Positions 34,161 through 45,080 of a DNA stretch of 64,000 nt are shown here, piece after piece. The stretch is from Cornus controversa (lineage: Eukaryota > Streptophyta > Magnoliopsida > Cornales > Cornaceae). The number at the start of each line of letters is the position of its first letter. The first letter of the stretch is position 1. Position numbers and translations under genes: made by a program. The stretch spans positions 15,469,001 through 15,533,000 of the forward strand of contig CM048845.1 in assembly GCA_026545225.1 (NCBI GenBank), given 5' to 3'. Below the pieces are notes generated by a model. That model saw only the letters and a list, made by a program, of their open reading frames with translations, was not told where the DNA came from and ran no database searches.

Positions 34161-35061
34161 GGAGAGGGTAATAGCCACACAATTTAAGTAACATCTAAGT
34201 ATGGATGTTATAAGTTAAGTTGATGCAAGCCAGATATAAATTCTAAAGCTTTTGATGAGATAACTACTTGGGTTTTAAGATTTTTAGAGCCAATAAATAT
34301 GACACATCTTAAGATCCAAAAACTAGTCAATCATTAAGCTTTAATAGAATTTGAGAATTTCCTATTCATGTTGCCATGGATAAAAGGTTTTCTATGGATT
34401 GAGAAGCCCATTGAATCTCTAATTCAAGGTTTTCTATGAATTAAGAATTCTAATGATGTTCTTCTTTCCATCTCACTTGCGCTACATCATTTAGTAGTAT
34501 CCGTGCTAAAAAAAAAAGTAATATCATAGTTATGGAGGGGAGACGTTCGAGCACCATTGTGTGCAATATATGTGAGTACTTGATAAAAAAAAAAAAAAAA
34601 GAGTTATGTTTGGTGATTACCTTTAAATATGTCAAATATCACAAAACAAAAATAATGGACTAAACAGATCTCATAAAATTTGAGAATTCTCTCTTCCTCT
34701 TTTCCCATTATGATTCTAGGAGTTTTTCCAAATAGAAAATAAAATTCTTCTTTCTATTTTGCTTGTATTTCAAAAATTGCTTCAAATTTGGACATATAGA
34801 AAAGCAAAAATCTACAAGAAGGGTATGACAATGAGGTGCAAGTTGAGTGATAATATCACAAAATTTTGGTAAAAACAAAAAAATTACAATCTCTATATGG
34901 TCTATAAATCATTGAACATTTATCTTTAAGCAAAAACCAAATGGTAAATACAAGCCATGTAAAGCATACTTATTTGTATCTTTTAATCAATGTGGGCTAA
35001 TTTTCAACACAAGGAAAATATTTATTTATTTCAAATGGATCTGGTTGCATAATGGAATTTC
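34161..35061. other. No gene seen; possible SINE 3' end at 34510-34601
   Basis: Intergenic sequence. At 34541-34600 the phrase gacgttcgagcacc (B-box-like) is followed by tgtgcaatatatgtgagtac and an A run of about 16, as in some plant SINE tails. No clear A box was found, so this is tentative. Elsewhere ggttttctatg repeats (34387 and 34428). Confidence 0.4.
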
Positions 35062-36419
35062 AAAGGGGAGATTAGTCACTATCCCCACATTTTTAAGGGG
35101 AAAGCTAACCTATTCGCTATAGAGGGGAGATTAGCCACTGTCCCCACATTTTTTAGACAAAAATATACTCACTAGATACTACCACCTCACATAAAAACCT
35201 GGGCATTTATGTAATTTTCAAGACCTAACCTCTCCAACTCTTCTCTCACGCGCATCTCTCTCTTTTCTTCACTCTCGAAACCCTAATAGAAACACACTGT
35301 TGTCATGCCTAGACGTGGAAATAGCAATGAGAACTATAGCTATAGGAGAGGTTGTGGAGATCAGCGATGGTGAGACGAAGAGGCATAACGTCACAAGGAG
35401 AGAAGAAGCTCAACAGTTGCAGACCATAAGAGGGACCTAGGGGGCCACCCCCTCCAAAAAAAAATAAATAAATAAAAATTCCATGAAGTACCTCTCTTTT
35501 AAGTATTAAGGCCCTATTTGGCAGTGCTTTTGTTTCGGATTTTACGCAGTAGAAAAAGAGAAGCAGAAGTTAAATCAGGAAGCTAGTATCTCCCAACTTC
35601 CTTTAAACGCTCTTTTTGGACTCCGAAACTCTTCCGCCTTATCAATCCAAAAACTCTCCAAAACAACTTTTGAGCTTGAAAAGCCGAAAGCCGCTTTTCA
35701 AAAGCCAATCTAAACAGGGCCTAAATTTTATAAAAATTAACATTTGGCTTGTCCAAAATTATATAAATAGGACTTCTTGATTCCGTCCCTGAACGTGAAG
35801 GCATCACCGTTAGGGATCTGGTACGGGAGGTCCGAGGTGGCGATGGCGTTGGGAAAGAGGTGGACGAAATTTTTTCTCGGTCGATGAAGAAATAGAGTAT
35901 GAGATAGAGGGAAAGAGTTAGAGAGTTGTGATTCAATTGTGGTGGTTCATTATTTGGAATACTTATTGTGGTAGTGGTGGTTTTGGGGTGGGGATGGTGG
36001 TGGCGGTGCTATTGGTGGGGATGGTGGTTGCGCTTACTGGGATGGGGATGTGATGCTCCCGGTGGTTGTTTGTGATGGGGAGAGAGAGAGAGAATGTTCA
36101 TTTTATCTTTCTAAGTCAATCGGGCGATTGTGGGGATTGGGTATGGTGGTGGTAGTGTTGGTGTCGACATTGTGGTGATGAGGATGGTGGTGCTGGTGCG
36201 AGCACTGGCAGCACCAACTATGGTTCCGCTGGCTTGGGACTGGTGGCGGCTGCAACAATTTTAGTTTGTTTGTTGGAATGGATGTTTCACATGGAGGGGG
36301 GGAAGACATGGTCTAAAATTATAAATGGACTAAAATAACCCTTATCAGAAAATGGTTATAACCATTTATTAAGGGTATTTTTGTAACAAAAAATGGAGAC
36401 AGTGACTAACCTCCCCTTT
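35062..36419. mobile_element. TIR element ~1.36 kb with gt/ac-rich low-complexity core
   Basis: The left end aaaggggagattagtcacta (35062) and a second near-copy at about 35121 match inverted sequence at the right end (agtgactaacctccccttt to 36419). The matching part is about 50 bp and continues into acaaaaata. The core has tggtggtggtg and ccaccatcat tracts and a short leader-like pyrimidine stretch (35220-35300). A Mutator-like element is possible. No transposase and no clean target duplication were found. Confidence 0.5.
35509..35723. mobile_element. hAT-type MITE, 215 bp, nested in the TIR element
   Basis: The ends aggccctatttggcagtgct and ccaatctaaacagggcct are an imperfect inverted pair with the AGGCCCTGTTT terminus common to plant hAT MITEs. 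The flanks aagtatta / aaatttta agree at six of eight bases, fitting an 8-bp target duplication with decay. Confidence 0.65.
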
Positions 36420-37330
36420 TGCTTTCTCCTATATTTAAACCCAAAATTTTATCTTTTTATTAACATCAAAGATTTAAATTTGATGTGCAGTCCATAATAA
36501 GCCCAACCAAGACCAAATTATGTTTTTTCCAAGTTACATTTTTAAGACATACATAATTCAAAAGTTAAATTTCAAACCTAATAATAATAATGTTATTATT
36601 GTTTTCACTAATATAATATTATTTCCTAACCATGATTGCACAAAGACAATGCCTGTATTACGATTGATAGTTTCCTTAATTAAATTCAACAAAATTGAAC
36701 TGGGCCCTAGCTTTTCTTTCACCAACAATAAGATTCCATTCCATCTCCAATGTTTAAGCATTATAGAACAATATTTATCTTTTTAGTTCTCTTTTGAGCG
36801 TCCAATAAAATTTTCTTTTGTCAGGAAAAAAAAACTTCAGTTGGTTCATAAAAAATGACTCAACACTATAGATTGTCAGCCATTGTTCATCTATATCATC
36901 TCAAAGTCACTTCACCCATAAACATCGTTATGAATGAATTGGAGCTAATATATAATCTCTCTTCTATAACACTTATCCTTTGTGTATGAATCTCTCTTCT
37001 GTGAGACTTTTTGGACCCACTTGGAAAGTTTGATGGCTTTGGGATCAATAATTTTGTCCACCGTCCTAACTCCTAAAGTATCACATATTTGTCTCATCAT
37101 ACATTGAATGTCCTCGTGAATTACTTTTCACTCTTTTTTTTTACTTTAATTTCGTTTGGCTGTCCAAAAATCTTGCAGAAAAAGGATTTTTATGGGGGAA
37201 GAAAAAATTGAAGGAAAGAGAAAATGAAAAAAAAAAAATTTTCAAACTCGTTTGGTTTATAAGAAAGTTGCTAAATAAATAACAACTCAACTTTGTCATG
37301 ACCTCTAATTAGAGATAAACTACTAAAAAT
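36420..37330. repeat. Segmental duplication, copy A (left part)
   Basis: This block aligns with 42375-43030 (copy B). Shared landmarks are tttcaccaacaataagattc, atagattgtcagccattgtt, tttggacccacttg.aaagtt and ttgctaaataaata.caact. Identity is about 85%. Copy A has extra sequence near 36480-36690. It continues at about 41310-41560 beyond a block of insertions and repeats. Confidence 0.75.
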
Positions 37331-37479
37331 TGAACATTGTTTTGAACATATAAGGATTAATTGACCATAATTAGGAGAAGATCTATGTTACACCTATTGT
37401 ATTTACACTCGGTGAATTTGAGTTGTGCGTGTTGTAGATGTGTAGAGTCTTACCGCACATATTGTGTATGCAACCGGAT

Positions 37480-37720
37480 TCCCATCCAAGACTCGTGCAC
37501 AAGAGCGCAATTGTGCACACATCAAAATTTCGCCTCCAAAACTGGTGCACAAGAGCGCAATTGTGATACAGCCTGATTTGCCTCCTAGACTGGTGCACAG
37601 GAGGGCAATTGTACATATAGTCGAAATCTTCAAAATGCAGAATAACAAGCACATTTGCGCAAACTGTCAAATCACACATCTGAGAGTGGTACACAAGAAC
37701 GCAATTGTACACACAGTCAG
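37480..37720. repeat. Degenerate tandem repeat, four copies
   Basis: gtgcacaagagcgcaattgt and variants occur near 37495, 37545, 37592 and 37688, separated by variable stretches. Open frames on both strands here are a by-product of the repeat. Confidence 0.7.
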
Positions 37721-37844
37721 AAACTTAAAAGATAATCACACAAATGCACTTGTATAAGCAACTTTCCAAAAGGGGTTCTCAAAAAAAAATCTTGAAATTT
37801 TGAACCATGTTTTATATATATATAAATACCTCAAGTAATAGGAA

Positions 37845-38062
37845 AAAAAAAAGAGAAGGCAGGGGGTCGGCAATAGAAGGAAGAGAGAGAAAGAAAGAAA
37901 GAAGGAAAAAAAAAAAAAAGAAAAGAGAAAGAAGGAAAAAAAAAAAGAGAGGTGGCAGGGGGCGGCAGGAAGGAAGACAAAGAAAGAAAGAAAGAAAAAA
38001 AAAGAAGAAGAAAAAAAGAAGAAAAACAAAAGTAAAACAAAAGAAGAAGAAAAAAGAAGAGC
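37845..38062. repeat. Long A/G-only tract (purine mirror-rich)
   Basis: About 220 bases almost wholly of A and G on the plus strand, built from aaag, gaaa and ggaa blocks. Two near-copies of gcagggggcggca-like sequence (37859, 37955) split it. Lysine-rich and phenylalanine-rich open frames across it are composition artefacts. Confidence 0.85.
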
Positions 38063-38149
38063 TTATAGTTGTTAGAGTCCGTAGGATTTCTTTCAATTAT
38101 TCTCTGATGTAAATGATCTGAAGTATAGGCTACATATATATAATGGTGG

Positions 38150-38345
38150 ATTAATCCTATTTGACATAGGATTCTCAAGTATCCAATTTTGTTTGGACAG
38201 AGATAAAAAAACATTATAATAGAATTCTCAAGACTCCAATTCTGTTTGGACAAAAAAAAAATCCTATTTATATTAAGATTCTCAAGTCTTCAATTCAGTT
38301 TGGACACAAAAAAAAAACTCCTTTTCAAGACTCTAATTCAACTTG
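38150..38345. repeat. Tandem repeat of a gattctcaagt...gtttggaca unit, about four copies
   Basis: ctcaag.ctccaattctgtttgga recurs near 38171, 38227, 38279 and 38320, with A-runs between. This kind of subterminal repeat lies just upstream of the PPT and LTR at 38478. Confidence 0.7.
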
Positions 38346-38463
38346 ACAAAGAAGATATCTTCTTTGCAATTGAATTTTCACAAAAAAAAAAAAAACTTTG
38401 CAAAAATTAAATACTTCAATTCCACTTTAGATACATGACAAGCTCGATATAGCGCGAGACTTG

Positions 38464-39415
38464 AAGTGGGGGCAATTTGTAGACACATAAATTTTGTGAT
38501 GGTCTAATCACTGTCCAATTGGTCAACAAGTCAAACACTCTTAGTCAATTAAATTCTACGACTACATGTCCCGTCAACGGACATGTGTCAAAATCTTAAA
38601 GGTTCAAGCTCTTTAAAAAATATGTGACAATTCAAATTTAAATTTGAATATACTTCCATATAAAAATAGGCAAAATCTCTTTTTTATTTTTATTTTATGG
38701 AAGTTGATACAAATTAATGGAGAGTTACCAAATTAAACTTTCACCCTTTCGCCTATAAATACGAGGTCACCCTACACATTCAGGGGGATAGATAGAGACA
38801 GAGAGATCAAGGGAACACAAAAGCTCTGCCAAACCTCTGCCTCGACCAACACTCGAAGTTCTGAAGACGAAAAATATCAAGCACGCCACACGAGTGCTGT
38901 TCTACTTCAAAGACCTTAAATCCTCGAAGAATCTGAAGACGAAGAACAACAAACACGCTACACAAGTATTGTTCTTCTTCTAAGACCTTAAACCATCGAA
39001 GAATCTGAAGATGAAGAACAACAAGTTCGCCACAAAAGTACCGTACGTTCTTCTTCTAAGACCTTTAACCATCGAATAATCTGAAGACGAAGAACATCAA
39101 GCACGCCATACAAGTGACATTCTTCTTCGAAGACCTTCAATCCACCGTTCAAGATCAAGCTCTATCAACCCTCGATCAGAAATCCAGTCAAGCCTTCCTC
39201 AATCTTGAAGATTTGAAGAAAGCTTATCATAACTGGTTCAAGAACAAACTTTTGAAGCCTTTGCACCAAATATCAAGGAGATTAAATCAGAAGAAGATTC
39301 TTTGTTGTAAAAGAATCGACCATAGAGAATTGTACCTATTTTTTTGAAATTAATAAAATTGATTATTTGTTACTCATTTTTGTTCCTAGATTTTCGGACA
39401 CGAAATTTGTGTGTA
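38464..39415 (+). mobile_element. LTR-retrotransposon 3' end: polypurine tract and LTR with TATA box
   Basis: aagtgggggcaatt (38464-38477) is followed by TGTAGACACATAAATTTT, the LTR start typical of some plant gypsy (Tat-like) elements. cctataaatacgagg at about 38753 is a good TATA region, followed by the leader-like tcagggggatagatagaga. The LTR ends near 39415 (gtgtgtacg). The 5' portion of the element is absent, so this is a fragment. Confidence 0.65.
38865..39140 (+). repeat. ~68-bp tandem repeat in the LTR, four copies
   Basis: Units centred on aatctgaagacgaagaacaa and gttcttcttctaagacctt recur at about 38865, 38930, 39000 and 39075. The repeat lies downstream of the TATA box, so it would be in the transcribed leader. 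Confidence 0.75.
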
Positions 39416-39654
39416 CGTTTCTTATCATACATTGAGTGTCCTCGTGAAATGTTTTTCACTCTTTTTTTTGTTCTTTTAATTTCGTTTGGCTGTCCAGAAA
39501 TCTTGTAGAAAAGGATTTTATGGGGGAAGAAAAAATTGAAGGAAAGAGAAAATGAAAAAAAAATTCTTTCGAAACTCGTTTGGCCAGTTTATAAAAAAGT
39601 TGCTAAATAAATAACAACTCAACTTTGTCATAACCCTTAATTAGAGATAAACTA

Positions 39655-40400
39655 TTAAAAAATGAACATTGTTTTGAACATATTAGGATTATTTGACCCT
39701 AATTAGGAGAAGATCTACGTTACACCTATTATATTTACACTAGGTGAATTTGAGTTATGCATATTGTAGACGTGTAGTGAGTCTTACAACGGATATTGTA
39801 CAGATATGGATGAGATTATACCAGGTGCATTGTAGACGTTGTCCCTAATTAGAGATAACTTCTGAAAAATTGAACACAAATTGAACATATTAGAGTTAAT
39901 GGACCCTAATTAATGATAAACCTCTAAAAATTGAATGCAAATTGAACATATGAGGGTTAATTGACTAGGGATAAATCTCCAAAAATTGCATTATTTTGAA
40001 CACATTGGGTTAATTGACCCTAATGAGAGATAAACCCCTAAAAATTGATCAGATTATGGTTAATTGAATCTAATTCGAGCAAAATCCCCTAAAAATTGAA
40101 CACATTAGGGTTAATTGACCATAATTAGAGTAAAACCTTCAAAAATTGAACATTGTTTTGACCACATTAGGGTTAATTAACCCTAATTAGAGCAAAACCC
40201 TCCAAAAATTTAACATAGATTTGAAAAGATTTGGGTTAATTAACCCTAATTTGAGCAAAACTCTCCTATAATTAAACATTGTTTTGAACACATTAGGGTT
40301 AATTGACCCTAATTAGAGCAAAATCCCCAAAAATTTAACACAAATTTAAAGAGATTAGGGTTAATTAACCTTAATTATAAAAAATTCCAAAAATTTAACA
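39655..40400. repeat. Palindromic telomere-like minisatellite, ~11-12 units
   Basis: Each unit of about 58-66 bp carries attagggttaattgacccta or attagggttaattaacccta, a near-palindrome of a TTAGGG-like word. It is followed by attagag.aaaacccc.aaaaattgaac. Units near 40110-40370 are the most alike and the outer ones more diverged. A single unit also occurs at 37340-37370 in the upstream direct repeat. Confidence 0.85.
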
Positions 40401-40802
40401 CAAATTGAACACATATATTCATGCTAGGTAAATCAGAGTGGGACCATTGCCTGTCATGCAACGTACATATCATAGTGTGAACAATAAAACAATTTTGCAA
40501 CAGAAATGCTATGAACTTAAGAATCATAATCGAAGATAATGTTACATGCAAAAACAGACAAATAGACATGCGCTTGCAATCCTCAACCTCAACCATCGAA
40601 CAGTCTCAGTGTCATTGCCTCTGTTCAAACCAATCCAATGATTAGGACTTGTTGATGGATATAGAATATAATACTTACACTTACAAGAACACTAAGACAG
40701 TGATAAATCATCAAAGAAATGGGTTTGATTGGACATGCAAATGTTGGATCAATGAAGCAATGAGTTTCATAATACATGTAAGGGCTCGATCGTTGAAGAA
40801 TT

Positions 40803-41035
40803 GGGTTTGATGGTTCTGCTATGGTGATGGTATACTAAGCGTTAGTGTTAGGGTGTCAGGGTTTCATCTAAGAAGGTGAGAGAGGTAGGGTTTGATGCTT
40901 CTGCTATGGTATTATGAGTGTTGGTGTGTGAATTAGGGTTTCACCTGAGAGGGTGCGAGATGGGTTTGAAGCTTCTGATATAGTGAGATAGTTAGTGTGT
41001 TATTCATCTGAGAGGGTGATAGAGTTAAGATTAGG
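40803..41035. repeat. Three-copy tandem repeat, 74-85 bp
   Basis: gggtttgatg.ttctgctat ... gggtttca.ctgagagggtg recurs at 40803, 40888 and 40962, with about 75-80% identity. No coding region is visible. 40400-40800 beside it holds nothing recognisable. Confidence 0.7.
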
Positions 41036-41309
41036 GTTGGCTTGATGCAAGTATTTGATGAGAGAAAGAGAGAGAGCCAAGAATTGAGAGGGAGAGTGAA
41101 GAGTTACAAGAAGATTTTGCGGGAGATCTTTGTAACATCAAGGAACAATGTAATCATGGGCGATATTTTTGTCAATATACATAACTGGTATTTTGAAATA
41201 AAAAAAAAAAGGGAGTATATTAGACATTTCACATGTAAAGTAACAGAGTAAGGAACAAAAATATCACTTGGGGCCTTTGTTTTAATGTGATATTAAGTCA
41301 AACCATAAT

Positions 41310-41560
41310 GGGTGACATTGTAATTAACTCAAAATATATAAAAGGCTTTAGGAACAAATTTCTTATGCCTAAAATAATAATTAATAGAATTTATAGGGCT
41401 TATTTAGTTTAATTATCTAAAAACATGCAATTTTCAAAAACTCAAAATGAAATGATAGTTTTCAAATAATTACAATAGACAATTACTCTCGAATTTTTTT
41501 AACTTTGTTTGAGTGAATAGTTTTAGATCATCGGTCAACGGACCAAAATTTCAAACTATT
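41310..41560. repeat. Segmental duplication, copy A (right part)
   Basis: tataaaaggctttaggaaca to gaatagttttagatcatcgg aligns with 43030-43215 of copy B (tataaaaggctgtaggaata to gaatagttttagatcaactg). Copy A is therefore split by about 4 kb of repeats and insertions. Confidence 0.7.
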
Positions 41561-41680
41561 TTTCCTTTTCCCAGTTCTCTCTATCTCTATCCAGTAAAAC
41601 CTCTCTCAATCAACCAAAATTAGTTGAATGGCAAGTGTCCGGATCATTACATGGGTATCAGAGCATGCCGACTTTTTCAG

Positions 41681-42373
41681 AGGATATACTTTGTTCTCAT
41701 ATTTCGTTGGACAAAAATATGCTTACAGTATCAATTTTGTCTTATAAAGTGAGAATTATTTGAGTAATTTTATTCATATATATATATACATATGTCTCCA
41801 TCTCATGTACAATTACCCTCTCTCTGCTGCAGTTTGTCTGGCAGATCGTCATTGGTGCAGATCGTCGGTGCAGATCATTTCTGGCAGATGAACCAGTCAA
41901 CCAACATCATCTCTGCAACAAAACCCACCACCACAACCTGTGGCATCAACACCGCCATCTTCACCCCACAACCACCGCCGCCATCCCCATCCCCACCCCC
42001 ACAACCACCACCAAAACCCTATAGCCGATGGTGACAATCCCATAGTTAAAATTTTTGTGTTCGGCGGCGGCAAAAGAAAGGTCGGTTTAAACATAACGGA
42101 GGCAAGGTCGATTTTGGCATGGTTCTGGCACTCTCTTCAGTGGGTTGAGAGAGACGATAAGAGAAAGATGACAGAATGTGGAGGCTAGATTTTTTAAATT
42201 ACATTAATGCCCATGTTTTTCATGATGTGGCATGTTTGAACGTGGTTATTTTTGTCCAACAAAAATTGAGACGGTTAAGTTTTCAAAATGACAATAATAC
42301 CCAAATTTTTTATGATGTGACAAGCTATAATAAGGTCATAATTGTCCAATAAAATATGAAAACAAAGTATGTC
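41681..42373. mobile_element. TIR element ~0.69 kb with a proline-codon-rich core
   Basis: ggatatactttgttctcata followed by tttcgttggacaaaaat at the left is repeated inverted at the right (attgtccaataaaatatga then aaacaaagtatgtcc). The core is far more GC-rich (41880-42040, ccaccaccaca/ccccatccccaccccc). It resembles in inverted orientation the ggtggggatggtggt core of the element at 35062-36419. Open frames through the core are compositional. It may be a Mutator-like element carrying foreign sequence. Confidence 0.5.
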
Positions 42374-42374
42374 C

Positions 42375-42818
42375 ACAAGCTCTCCCCATATTTAAAGCCA
42401 AAAAACTTATCTTTTTATTAAAAAAATTATCTAATACAGAGATTTTCTTTCACCAACAATAAGATTCCATTTCCAATGTTTAAGCACTATAGAGCTATAA
42501 TTATCTTTTTATTTCTCTTTTTAGCTTCCAATAAAATTCCCTTTTGGCACAAAAAAACAATCCTTAATTGGTTGATAAGAAATGACTCAACACCACACCA
42601 TAGATTGTCAGCCATTGTTCACCTATCTCATCTCAAAGTCACTTCACCAATAAACATCCTTATGAATGAATTAGAGCTAATAACACTTATCCTTTATGAA
42701 TGAATCGGAGCTAACAATGTCTCTTCTATGAGACTGTTTGGACCCACTTGCAAAGTTTGATGGCTTTGGTGTCAATTATTTCTTCCACCGACCTAAAGTA
42801 TCACAAATTTGTCTCATA

Positions 42819-42849
<31 letters not shown>

Positions 42850-43260
42850 CGTTTGGCTTTCGAGAAATGCGGGGAAAAAGAGAAGGAAAGTTTTAATTTC
42901 GTTTAGCTTTCGAGAAATGCGGGGAAAAAGTGAAGGAAAGAGAAAATGAGAAAGAATATCCTTCCGAACTAGTTTGGTTTATAAGAAAGTTGCTAAATAA
43001 ATAGCAACTAAACTTTGTCATGATTCCGTATAAATTATATAAAAGGCTGTAGGAATAAATTTCTTTTATCTTAAATAATAATTAATAAAATTTATAGGAC
43101 TTATTTGGTTTAATTATCTGAACACAGTTTTCAAAAATTAAAAAGCAAATAATAATTTTCAAAGAATTACCAAAGACAATTATTCTCTAACACTGTAAAT
43201 TTTTTAACTCAATTTCGGAGAATAGTTTTAGATCAACTGTCAACGAAACAAAATTTAAAA
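42375..43260. repeat. Segmental duplication, copy B (continuous)
   Basis: The uninterrupted counterpart of 36420-37330 plus 41310-41560. It includes a (ta)n run (about 42820-42840) and a 50-bp tandem duplication (42841-42940) not present in copy A. Confidence 0.75.
42841..42940. repeat. 50-bp tandem duplication
   Basis: ttttaatttcgtttggcttt ... agaaggaaag is repeated directly (42841-42890 and 42891-42940) with two mismatches. Confidence 0.9.
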
Positions 43261-43877
43261 CTCTATAAACTCACTTTGTCGTGATGCATGATTCTCTAAA
43301 AAATATAATAGATAAAAAAAAAATTGCATACTTTTTTTTTTCTTCGATATATACTTTCCATTCAAATACGGGATTAGTGGAATGTCATTTCTTGTTTAAA
43401 TTTAATATTTTTCTTGCCTGCCATCAACATAATGCACAGCAGAAGTTGGGCGGTGGTCCAAAAACTCATCCTAATCTATATCTGCAGTATATATCATGAT
43501 GCCAAAGAAGGCCTAGAATATTGTTAGTTTATTGTTTAATCTTGGTTTCAAACTAGATAATACTAGTTTATTACATGATTCATTGATAATGATAGCTTTT
43601 CAGAAAACTCATATTGATCCTGAAAGTGATAGTATTAACCACCATCTAATTCTAAAAGTATAAATTGTTAGAGACGATGTAACTTTAGTATTTAATTTTT
43701 TTAACACACTCTCTCAAATATGTCTTTTTTTTTAGTTCAACACATGTTTTAATTTCAATTATCAGAATGATGGAAAAGTTTAACTCATAATTTATATCTA
43801 CACACCCCTATATATAGAATAGTCTTTCACTACATGTATAAAATAAATAAAATTTATTTTTGTTTTTAAAAATTATC
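43261..43877. other. No gene seen
   Basis: AT-rich sequence between the duplication and the E2 gag. I looked here for the E2 5' LTR and primer site and found neither. Confidence 0.5.
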
Positions 43878-45080
43878 ATGGAATCTAGTATGAAAGAAGG
43901 TGGATTGATTCAACGAACTTCTTTGTTTGATGGTTCAAATTAAACTTAATTTTTAAAAGTCTTGTATGAAAACTTTTCTCAAATCTCAAAGTGCGAGAGT
44001 TTGGATGATTGTTGAGAATGACTATACAAATTCCTACCACTACCATTGGTACTAGTGATGCAGTTATGACTCTAGATAAAGATAAAACAACATGGTTTAA
44101 TGCTGAGCATGAAGATGCTTACAATAACAACAACGGTTTATATGCTATATTTAATTATGTTGTTCCTTCTGAATTTGCAAGAATCTCTGCTTGTTATACT
44201 TCGAAAGAAGCATGAGATATTTTATAAGTAACTCATGTGAGTACCACCAAGGTAAAGAAATCAAAGTTTCAAATGCTAGCAACTAAATTTGAAACAATTA
44301 GACTGGATGAAGATGAGATATTTTTTAATTTTTATTCTAGGCTTAATGATATTTTTTAAAGTTGTGCTAACCTTGGTGAGAAAATTTCATCTTTTTAGGT
44401 TATAAGAAAAATCATGAGGTCATTACCTGATAAGTTCCAAGCGAAGTTGGAAGCGTTAGATGAGAGCAGAGATGTTGATTCAATGGAGGTGGCAGAATTA
44501 GTTAGATCAATTCAAACTTTTGAGGTAAAATATCCAAAACTTCAGAAAATAATAAGAATGGCTTTAAAAACCTCAAAGACTTATAAGTGTTCAAGTTTGT
44601 CAAATATTTCAAAATTTTCAAAATCTGAAATTGAAAAAGTTAAAAGTTTTGAATATGATTCAGATAATGATGTTGCACTCCTTGCTAGGAAATTTAGAAA
44701 GATTCTTAAATATGAAAATGAAATAAATCTTAGGAAAGAAAATCCTTTTAAATTTCATAGTCAAGACTCATTATCTAAAGGTAAGGATAGGAAGGAAAAA
44801 GAAGTTGATGACTCTAAGAATTCTGAAATCACTTGTTGGACATGTGGTGGCAAATGTCACACATCTACTCAAAGTTCAAGTCATAAGAAAAATAACTTTA
44901 GTGCAAAGAAAATTTTAAAATATAAAAAGAATGTCATGAAAGTTATTATTTCTGAGTCTGAGTCTTCTAACTCTGATAGTGGTTCTTCTATTAAGAATGA
45001 TACTTTTGCTTTTGTTGCTCATATTGATGATAATACTATTAATGATTCTTCTTCTGATATAGGTGAAATAGAGATGTAGA
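43878..45080 (+). pseudogene. Copia-type (Sire-like) gag of E2, broken
   Basis: It opens with MESSMKEGG and the LFDGSN motif that starts many plant copia gags. Then come the UBN2-type segment (IMRSLPDKFQAKLEALDES near 44414), a lysine-rich linker, a zinc-knuckle-like CWTCGGKCHT segment near 44835, and a serine-rich acidic tail (SESESSNSDSGSS). Best recognised over 44414-45079. E1 carries the same protein region on the other strand. Confidence 0.75.

Larger units (their letters stand above)
37097..39790. repeat. ~360-bp direct repeats (37097-37455 and 39423-39790) flanking an LTR fragment
   Basis: The left copy starts atcatacattgaatgtcctc and the right copy ttatcatacattgagtgtcc. Both run through the ctaaataaataacaactcaa and ttacacctatt.tatttacac landmarks to the same end, at about 90% identity. 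Between them lies 37460-39415, an LTR-retrotransposon 3' portion. A 5-bp target duplication cannot explain repeats this long. Confidence 0.75.

Noticed and set aside
36103-36309. Histidine/proline-rich minus-strand frame
   Set aside because: It is caused by ggtggtgatg-type repeats inside the TIR element at 35062-36419.
37736-38253. Lysine/arginine-rich (plus) and phenylalanine/serine-rich (minus) open frames
   Set aside because: They follow the A/G-only tract; codon content is pure composition, with no start context or domain.
39655-40400. CRISPR-like regularly spaced repeats
   Set aside because: The spacers are as similar as the repeats, unit length varies, and the DNA is plant nuclear; it is a minisatellite.
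39655-40400. Interstitial telomere
   Set aside because: TTAGGG words are single per unit and in both orientations; no head-to-tail TTTAGGG array exists.
41640-41665. tccggatcattaca followed by gggtatcagagc, like an LTR end plus primer site
   Set aside because: No LTR start or internal domain could be matched to it, and the left neighbour is the segmental duplication; at most a tiny remnant.
41792-42188. Proline/histidine-rich open frames, extensin-like at first sight
   Set aside because: They lie in the cca/ccc-rich core of a TIR element, are open in several frames, and lack a signal peptide or SPPPP repeats.
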